In this document: piece after piece, positions 1 to 3,812 of the stretch | Position numbering within the stretch: position 1 is the stretch's first letter | Layout: each line of letters opens with the position of its first letter | NCBI GenBank assembly: GCA_023269295.1 | Contig: JAHFTU010000089.1 | Coordinates: 1 to 5,210, forward strand | Length of the DNA stretch: 5,210 nt | Direction: 5' to 3' | Origin: Candidatus Woesearchaeota archaeon | Lineage (GTDB): Archaea > Nanobdellota > Nanobdellia > Woesearchaeales > UBA10216 | Notes under the pieces: model-generated | Told to the model about the DNA's origin: nothing | Seen by the model: the letters and a program-made list of their open reading frames with translations, nothing else | Database searches by the model: none | Made by a program: the position numbers and the translations under genes

Positions 1-934
1 TGTCCTTAACATCAAAGTACAGGTTTCCGCCGCAGCCAAGGCCTGGAATATCCTTTTGGCTATTGCTGTACTTTACCGAGTCTCTGATATCTTTTGTGAA
101 ATAGTCAAAGGGACAGACAACATAGCACCTGTCAAAAACATTATTGTAATGGATGTCGCAGTGCCTGTCAGGGTTAAGGAGAGCGGTACGTCCAGTTGGA
201 ATCCTGTAATCCCTGGCGCCAAGGTCAAAACCCCAAACTCCGGCTTTCAAATCACCGGCTGTGGCAAACTGCTGGCCTGCTTTAATAGGAACGTTCACCT
301 GACCGCTGCAATAGTCCTCATTTCTCTCCTTGCTGAAGCTGCATGTCTTAAGAATTTTCGCGGCGGCATCGGCAAAGGGCTTGTAAGTCAGGCTGCGAAT
401 GTGATGGAAGTACAAGTCAAATCCCTTGCAGGGCGAGAAAACCAGAGTGTAGTCAACATAATTTGTGTACGCGCCAAAGGAATTGTAGTGGCGGAGGCCA
501 ATTTGAGACAGGTACATATCAGCAGAAGCGTAAACCGGAACCTCAATATCCTTGGGATTCCTGAAATCAATGGGGAAGAAATACATGTGAGGGGCAGGAA
601 AGACGTGGTCAGGCGGCGACATCATGCCAACCGGCGTCATCGTCACAATCTTATCCATGCCTGTAGGCGGCACGGAGAACAGCTCCTGGCGGCTACCACA
701 CGGCTCAAGCTTCGCCGATTGCAGTTCGTTTTGCACAGGCGCTTTTGCTTCAGCTGGCGCAGCTGCGGGCACAGAACTTTTCTCAGGATTGTGGTTGGCT
801 GTTGCCGCAGGGGCAGTTGCTGCAGGGCTGCTAGCCACAGGCAGCGATGAGGAACCAGGAAGCTGGGAAGTGCAGCCAGCCATCACGAGCATGATGAGAA
901 GCAACGCCAAAGGCAAGAGCGCACCAGTTTTCAT
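1..934 (-). CDS. Cysteine-rich surface lipoprotein, M23-like (partial, 3' end outside window)
   Basis: An uninterrupted minus-strand frame runs from ATG at 934 to the left edge, giving 311 residues and no stop. Residues 1-20 form a lipoprotein signal: K2, a hydrophobic stretch, then the lipobox VMAGC with C21 as the lipidation site. Residues 22-75 are a Ala/Pro/Ser-rich linker, typical of a tether that holds a domain off the membrane. From about residue 90 the protein is folded-looking and has cysteines at 79, 169, 198, 209, 259, 270, 274 and 301, suggesting disulfides outside the cell. The order PPDHVFPAPHMYFF (107-120), VPVYASAD, DYTLVFSPC, DLYFHHI (173-179), IKAGQQFATAG and WGFDLGARD (234-242) recalls M23-peptidase-like beta-barrel proteins. 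I cannot confirm a complete zinc site, so it may be a non-catalytic relative. Lipoprotein assignment is strong; the fold is an inference from memory. No Shine-Dalgarno precedes the ATG, so it may be read from a short leader. Confidence 0.85.
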   Translation of the reverse strand, partial: MKTGALLPLALLLIMLVMAGCTSQLPGSSSLPVASSPAATAPAATANHNPEKSSVPAAAPAEAKAPVQNELQSAKLEPCGSRQELFSVPPTGMDKIVTMTPVGMMSPPDHVFPAPHMYFFPIDFRNPKDIEVPVYASADMYLSQIGLRHYNSFGAYTNYVDYTLVFSPCKGFDLYFHHIRSLTYKPFADAAAKILKTCSFSKERNEDYCSGQVNVPIKAGQQFATAGDLKAGVWGFDLGARDYRIPTGRTALLNPDRHCDIHYNNVFDRCYVVCPFDYFTKDIRDSVKYSNSQKDIPGLGCGGNLYFDVKD

Positions 935-956
935 GGGATAAACAACTGTCTTGCCA

Positions 957-989
957 AATAAATATTTTTCGGATAGGTTTATATATTCC
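957..989. promoter_or_regulatory. Divergent archaeal promoter region (TATA boxes)
   Basis: TTTATATA at 978-985 on the plus strand matches the archaeal TATA box. It would place the transcript start near 1005, about 20 bases before the thermonuclease ATG. The same bases read TATATAAA on the minus strand, which could start a transcript near 957 for the lipoprotein. A second A/T-rich element at 957-966 is better placed for a nearly leaderless lipoprotein transcript. Positions are seen directly; use and direction are inferred. Confidence 0.6.
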
Positions 990-1024
990 AATTCAACAAG
1001 TAGAACTGAAAAAAGAGGCTGCAA

Positions 1025-1741
1025 ATGAGGATTAAAACGCCAGTAACAACAATAGCCGCTGTATCCGCGATTCTTATTTTACTTTTCTCAGTTGTTGCCC
1101 TTGCAAGCCCTGAAAAGCTGGACAAGTGGGGCTGCGCAAAATGCACAGCTAACTGCGAGAAGCGCGAGCTGCTCAATAACGAGTACTTCTGTATCGGCAC
1201 TGTAAGCGCCCAAAGCCAGAATATCCAGATAGCCCCAAGGATTTACAGTGACCAGCTGTACAGGAGGGTTGCAAGCGTCATTGATGGCGACACCCTGGTT
1301 GTTTACTACGGAACCAACGGCAGAAAAGAGAAAGTCAGGCTGCTTGGCATAGACACTCCTGAAACAAGCCCAAAGGAAAACCCGCAATGCTACAGCACGC
1401 AGGCAACACAGCAGCTCAACAGTCTCACCTTCAACAAATTTGTTGCCCTAAAAAAGGACAAGCTGCAGAAGGAGGATAAGGACAAGTACGGCAGGCTGCT
1501 GCGATATATTGTGCTTTTTGACAACACAACAGTAAACGAAGAGCTGATAAAAGGAGGGTACGCAAAGGCCTATCCTGTGCTAACGACAACAGTCGAGAAA
1601 TACAAGGGGCTTGAAAATGACGCAAAAGCAAAGAATCTAGGCATGTGGGGCGAATGCTTCAAGGAGAAAAAGAACCAAAAAGCCACAGGAATATTCCCGC
1701 AAAAAGGCGAAAGAGTCGGAGTATTGGGAGAGCACGCCTGA
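1025..1741 (+). CDS. Secreted thermonuclease (staphylococcal nuclease-like)
   Basis: This 238-residue protein belongs to the SNase/thermonuclease family, Ca2+-dependent phosphodiesterases that cut DNA and RNA. Residues 1-27 look like a signal peptide: R2 and K4, a hydrophobic core at 9-26, and an ALA/S cleavage site after A27. The catalytic domain spans about 80-212. It has VIDGDT (85-90, metal ligands D87 and D89), VRLLGIDTPE (104-113, R105, D110, E113) and DKYGR (153-157, R157). These match the catalytic arginines, aspartates and glutamate of staphylococcal nuclease, so it should be active. NEELIKGGYAKAYP and AKNLGMWGEC complete the fold. Between signal and domain lie C37, C40, C44 and C56 (CxxCxxxC plus one), which could bind zinc or form disulfides. 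The tail after 212 is lysine-rich and probably disordered. GAGG at 1015-1018, six bases before the ATG, supports this start. The gene converges on the minus-strand membrane gene with a 10-base gap. Likely roles are nutrient scavenging or degrading foreign DNA outside the cell. Confidence 0.93.
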   Translation: MRIKTPVTTIAAVSAILILLFSVVALASPEKLDKWGCAKCTANCEKRELLNNEYFCIGTVSAQSQNIQIAPRIYSDQLYRRVASVIDGDTLVVYYGTNGRKEKVRLLGIDTPETSPKENPQCYSTQATQQLNSLTFNKFVALKKDKLQKEDKDKYGRLLRYIVLFDNTTVNEELIKGGYAKAYPVLTTTVEKYKGLENDAKAKNLGMWGECFKEKKNQKATGIFPQKGERVGVLGEHA

Positions 1742-1751
1742 TTTTGTGAAG

Positions 1752-2147
1752 TCAAGCTAACTTTTTGAATTTGCTGCTGATAACATTTTCTTTAATCAAG
1801 CGAACGTCTGATTTTATATTCGCCACATCAGCCCTTACTTCACCAACTTCCCTATCCATGGAGTAAACCTTTGATTTTAAAGGGTTTAGATAAAATCTCC
1901 ACGCACCAAAGCCGGTTATTATTAATGAGCCAAGCCACTGCAGCTCTGTTGGGATGCTTATGCCCATGACAGTAAGAGGGTCTTTTGTTATGATGGCAAT
2001 TATGATTACTGAAGCTGATATTATAAAAACTAGCATCCCTTTATCTTCTAGGTAAGCTGTTGCATTTTTCCATTTGAAAATAAGTGAGGCAGCATAAGCT
2101 ACGATAAAAGCGACAATAATCAACCAAAAAGTAGCAAGGTAAATCAT
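1752..2147 (-). CDS. Three-pass membrane protein with C-terminal coiled coil, function unknown
   Basis: I do not recognise this 131-residue protein. Hydropathy by eye gives three membrane segments: about 2-24, 38-54 and 70-87. Positive charges after segment 1 (K25, K27) and after segment 3 (R84, K91, K93) predict an outside N-terminus and a cytoplasmic C-terminus. Residues 94-122 form a regular coiled coil: V94, M97, V101, V104, V108, I111, V115, I118 and V122 fall at alternating 3- and 4-residue spacing, about four heptads. It probably oligomerises through this cytoplasmic helix. The C-terminus is basic (SKFKKLA). The start is fixed by a ribosome-binding site GGTGAG at 2156-2161 and by the stop of the 38-residue gene one base upstream, so the two are probably co-translated. 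Small oligomeric membrane proteins include holin-like, channel and scaffold types, but nothing here chooses between them. Confidence 0.82.
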   Translation of the reverse strand: MIYLATFWLIIVAFIVAYAASLIFKWKNATAYLEDKGMLVFIISASVIIIAIITKDPLTVMGISIPTELQWLGSLIITGFGAWRFYLNPLKSKVYSMDREVGEVRADVANIKSDVRLIKENVISSKFKKLA

Positions 2148-2148
2148 T

Positions 2149-2265
2149 CTACTTTCTCACCAGCATTGTAATAAACCATACTATAAGCGTTATAAATAGG
2201 GCTATCATTGCCCAATCCACGAATTCTAAGTTCGCCTTGACCTCGCTGTTGTTCAAATGCGTCAT
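2149..2265 (-). CDS. Small single-pass membrane peptide, 38 residues
   Basis: The minus-strand frame from ATG at 2265 to TAG at 2149-2151 encodes 38 residues: a polar N-terminus with T2, N5, N6, S7 and E8, a membrane helix at about 16-36 (DWAMIALFITLIVWFITMLV), and a terminal RK. The charge pattern predicts an outside N-terminus and an inside C-terminus. Support for a real gene is contextual. A TATA-like element lies about 40 bases upstream, the stop sits one base before the next ATG, and the last codons contain that gene's GGTGAG ribosome-binding site. An in-frame TAA precedes the promoter, so the protein cannot extend much further. It is probably a partner or subunit of the 131-residue protein. 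I do not recognise a family. Confidence 0.68.
   Translation of the reverse strand: MTHLNNSEVKANLEFVDWAMIALFITLIVWFITMLVRK
2156..2161 (-). promoter_or_regulatory. Ribosome-binding site for the 131-residue membrane protein
   Basis: GGTGAG on the minus strand is complementary to the archaeal 16S rRNA 3' end and lies eight bases before ATG at 2147. It sits inside the last codons of the 38-residue gene, which implies the second cistron is translated from a shared message. Confidence 0.65.
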
Positions 2266-2294
2266 TTCAACGTCACTACCATCTATGGCAGAGC

Positions 2295-2305
2295 TTATAT
2301 TTAAA
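2295..2305 (-). promoter_or_regulatory. TATA box for the small membrane-protein operon
   Basis: TTTAAATATAA on the minus strand fits the archaeal TATA consensus. A start about 28 bases downstream (near 2278) gives a leader of about 13 bases before ATG at 2265. The element could partly work on the other strand too, but the plus strand has its own box at 2366-2373. Confidence 0.6.
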
Positions 2306-2365
2306 TTCAACAGTTAAAGTTTACAGCTATCCCGAAAAATTTCCGGAGGTTAATTCTGGACAAAC

Positions 2366-2373
2366 TTTAAATA
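2366..2373 (+). promoter_or_regulatory. TATA box upstream of the 41-codon ORF and EndoQ
   Basis: TTTAAATA on the plus strand, preceded by GGACAAAC as a possible BRE, predicts a transcript start near 2394. The first ATG on that transcript is the small ORF at 2407, about 12 bases in, and the EndoQ ATG lies about 135 bases in. An imperfect palindrome CCGAAA..TTTCCGG at about 2333-2346 lies just upstream and could be a regulator site, which is a weak inference. Confidence 0.62.
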
Positions 2374-2406
2374 ACCCGCAACCAGCCGCTCGACTTCTGA
2401 GAAAGC

Positions 2407-2532
2407 ATGAAAGTAATATTTGACGGCCACATCCACAGCACAACCCCCAAGTCGCTTACGGCGACTGGGCACAATCGTGCCAAAGCACGATTTGTGTTTT
2501 TGCTAAAAAGGTTGATCAAAAAACGAACATGA
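2407..2532 (+). CDS. 41-codon ORF beginning like a PHP domain; leader ORF or gene remnant
   Basis: The frame opens ATGAAAGTA and encodes MKVIFDGHIHSTTPKS, which contains D-x-H-x-H-S, the first metal-binding motif of PHP-family phosphoesterases and the same motif that begins EndoQ (DLHIHS). After residue 16 all resemblance to a PHP domain ends. The rest (residues 17-41, ending FVFLLKRLIKKRT) is translated from two hairpins and the 27-nt repeat. The stop TGA overlaps the EndoQ start as ATGA, so ribosomes finishing here could restart on EndoQ. It is the first ATG after the predicted promoter. The DNA differs at many synonymous positions from the EndoQ start, so it is not a recent copy. It may be a PHP gene truncated by insertion of the hairpin/repeat block, or a regulatory leader ORF. 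A functional 41-residue protein is the least likely reading. Confidence 0.5.
   Translation: MKVIFDGHIHSTTPKSLTATGHNRAKARFVFLLKRLIKKRT
2450..2466 (+). repeat. Perfect 6-bp hairpin, first of a tandem pair
   Basis: AGTCGC (2450-2455) and GCGACT (2461-2466) are perfect reverse complements around a TTACG loop. Three bases separate this from the larger hairpin downstream. Two perfect stems in a row within 50 bases suggest a structured RNA or inserted palindromic element rather than ordinary coding sequence. Confidence 0.6.
2470..2501 (+). terminator. Terminator-like hairpin with T5 run ahead of EndoQ
   Basis: AATCGTGC (2473-2480) pairs perfectly with GCACGATT (2485-2492) across a CAAA loop. CAC (2470-2472) adds three pairs with GTG (2494-2496) after a one-base bulge, giving 11 bp in all. 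TTTTT (2497-2501) follows directly. This has the form of an intrinsic terminator or attenuator. A competing 5-bp hairpin, GGCAC (2468-2472) with GTGCC (2477-2481), shares bases with its left arm, so the two exclude each other. The structure lies between the predicted promoter and EndoQ, inside the small ORF. Archaeal termination depends mainly on T-runs, so activity is uncertain. Confidence 0.5.
2497..2523 (+). repeat. 27-nt direct repeat, copy A (before EndoQ start)
   Basis: TTTTTGC followed by TAAAAAGGTTGATCAAAAA recurs near the EndoQ 3' end (3756-3782). The 19-base core matches 18 of 19 positions; one base of spacing differs in the loop. Copy A forms the last codons of the 41-codon ORF (FLLKRLIKK) and ends six bases before the EndoQ ATG. 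AAGGTTGATC within it loosely resembles a ribosome-binding site. Confidence 0.6.
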
Positions 2533-3812
2533 AAATTATTGCTGATTTGCATATACATAGTAAGTACGCCAGGGCCACCAGCAAGGACATGGACTTGAGG
2601 AACCTGGAAAAATACGCCAGGATAAAAGGCGTCAGCCTGCTTGGAACCGGCGACTTCACGCACCCGGCCTGGATTAAGGAAATAAAAGCTGAGCTGAAGG
2701 AAGATGAAAGCGGCATATTGAGAAGCAGCAGCGGATTCCCATTTCTTCTACAGACAGAGATTTCGCTGGCATACACGCAGGGCGGCAAAGGCAGGAGAAT
2801 CCATTACATTATCATGGCACCCGGCCTGGAAACTGCAGGGCAGATAACAGATTTTCTTCTCACAAAAGGCAGGGTGGATTACGATGGCAGGCCAATTTTT
2901 GGGATGAGCAGTATTGAACTTGTAGAAAAAATGAATGAGATTAGTCATGATATTGAAGTAATTCCGGCCCATGCGTGGACCCCGTTTTTTGGCGTACTCG
3001 GTTCCGAATCCGGATTTGACTCGCTGAAAGAATGCTTTGGTGATAAGGTGAAGCTCGTACATTCAATAGAGACAGGGATGTCCTCAGACCCGGCCATGAA
3101 CTGGCGCATACCCTCACTGGATAACATCACACTGACATCAAACTCAGACTGCCACAGCTTCTGGCCGTGGAGAATCGGAAGGGAGGCAAACGTGATTGAG
3201 ATGACGGAGTTGAGCTACAAAAATGTCCTGGCCGCGATAAGGGAAAGGAAAGGATTTGTCGAAACAATAGAGGTAGACCCAGGCTACGGAAAATACCACT
3301 TTGACGGCCACAGGCTGTGCGGGGTGGTAATGAGCCCGCAGGAATCGGCTGAGCACAAGAACATCTGCCCAAAATGCGGCAAAAAAATGACAATTGGAGT
3401 GCTAAACAGGGTGGAGCAGCTCGCTGACCCGGAAAGGCCAGAAGGATTTGTCAAAAAAGACGCCATCCCCTTCAAATCACTAATACCCCTATCAGAGATA
3501 ATTGCAGAGCTGAACGGCTTTCCCATTGCATCCAGAAAAACGTGGGAGGTTTACAACGCCCTGATTGAGAGATTTGGGAATGAATTCAACATTTTACTGG
3601 AAGCTCCAGAGGATGAGCTCAAAAAAGTCGTGGACGAAAAACTGGCAGCCGCAGTAATGAAGAACAGGGAAGGCAAGATACAGGTAAAGCCCGGCTACGA
3701 CGGGGAGTATGGGAAGCCTGTGTTTAACGGCCACAGCAAAAACAGCAGCGAAACCTTTTTCGGTAAAAAGGTTTATCAAAAACAACAGAAAGGGCTAAAC
3801 GATTTCTTTTGA
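2529..3812 (+). CDS. Endonuclease Q (EndoQ), PHP-family DNA repair nuclease with C-terminal PIP motif
   Basis: This 427-residue protein matches EndoQ, which nicks DNA 5' to deaminated bases (uracil, hypoxanthine, xanthine) and abasic sites; the length is close to the characterised Pyrococcus enzyme. The PHP metal site is visible: DLHIHS (6-11), GTGDF (39-43), QTEIS (E77), H92, PAHAW (H148), HSIETG (178-183) and NSDCH (205-209). RLCGVVMSP (262-270) and CPKCGKKM (280-287) supply C264, C280 and C283 of a zinc-binding segment; the fourth ligand is unclear. Residues 289-375 (IGVLNRVEQLAD, then FPIASRKTWEVY) are the helical C-terminal region typical of the family. The last eight residues, QKGLNDFF (420-427), fit the PCNA-binding pattern QxxLxxFF exactly, and PCNA stimulation of EndoQ is known in Thermococcales. 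The start aligns with the family N-terminus and overlaps the upstream stop as ATGA. The last 18 bp overlap the convergent Ca2+-ATPase gene. Confidence 0.93.
   Translation: MKIIADLHIHSKYARATSKDMDLRNLEKYARIKGVSLLGTGDFTHPAWIKEIKAELKEDESGILRSSSGFPFLLQTEISLAYTQGGKGRRIHYIIMAPGLETAGQITDFLLTKGRVDYDGRPIFGMSSIELVEKMNEISHDIEVIPAHAWTPFFGVLGSESGFDSLKECFGDKVKLVHSIETGMSSDPAMNWRIPSLDNITLTSNSDCHSFWPWRIGREANVIEMTELSYKNVLAAIRERKGFVETIEVDPGYGKYHFDGHRLCGVVMSPQESAEHKNICPKCGKKMTIGVLNRVEQLADPERPEGFVKKDAIPFKSLIPLSEIIAELNGFPIASRKTWEVYNALIERFGNEFNILLEAPEDELKKVVDEKLAAAVMKNREGKIQVKPGYDGEYGKPVFNGHSKNSSETFFGKKVYQKQQKGLNDFF
3751..3774 (-). terminator. Perfect 10-bp palindrome, possible terminator for the Ca2+-ATPase transcript
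   Basis: AAACCTTTTT (3751-3760) and AAAAAGGTTT (3765-3774) are perfect reverse complements around a CGGT loop. On the minus strand the structure lies about 20 bases after the ATPase stop, preceded by TTTTT and followed by another T5 run near 3740, so it could end that transcript. It lies wholly within EndoQ codons 408-415, so on the plus strand it would be a hairpin inside the EndoQ message. Function is inferred. Confidence 0.45.
3756..3782 (+). repeat. 27-nt direct repeat, copy B (inside the EndoQ 3' end)
   Basis: TTTTTCGG followed by TAAAAAGGTTTATCAAAAA repeats copy A at 2497-2523, with one substitution in the 19-base core. Here it is translated as FFGKKVYQK (410-418), joining the conserved EndoQ body to the terminal PIP motif. 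Its left half forms part of the 10-bp palindrome at 3751-3774, which copy A retains only as TTTTT/AAAAA. Two copies suggest a dispersed element that tolerates insertion at gene ends. Confidence 0.6.

Noticed and set aside
56..850. Long plus-strand reading frame of 264 codons, and a second at 624-941
   Set aside because: Both are antisense to the lipoprotein frame, which has a signal peptide, lipobox and ordered cysteines. The plus-strand products are arginine/cysteine-rich without any recognisable domain.
1432..1445. Perfect 14-bp palindrome CAACAAATTTGTTG inside the thermonuclease gene
   Set aside because: It lies mid-gene, encodes ordinary residues (FNKFV region), has no second copy in the window and is probably chance.
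2341..2364. GGAGGT at 2345-2350 as a ribosome-binding site
   Set aside because: No ATG, GTG or TTG with a usable frame follows at the right distance; the next frame stops at TAA almost at once.
2401..2530. CRISPR array or tRNA in the hairpin-rich stretch
   Set aside because: The stems are different from each other, there are no regularly spaced repeats, and no cloverleaf or T-loop sequence is present.
2748..3526. Several minus-strand reading frames of 61-104 codons opposite EndoQ
   Set aside because: They mirror the conserved EndoQ coding region and show no domain, promoter or ribosome-binding site.
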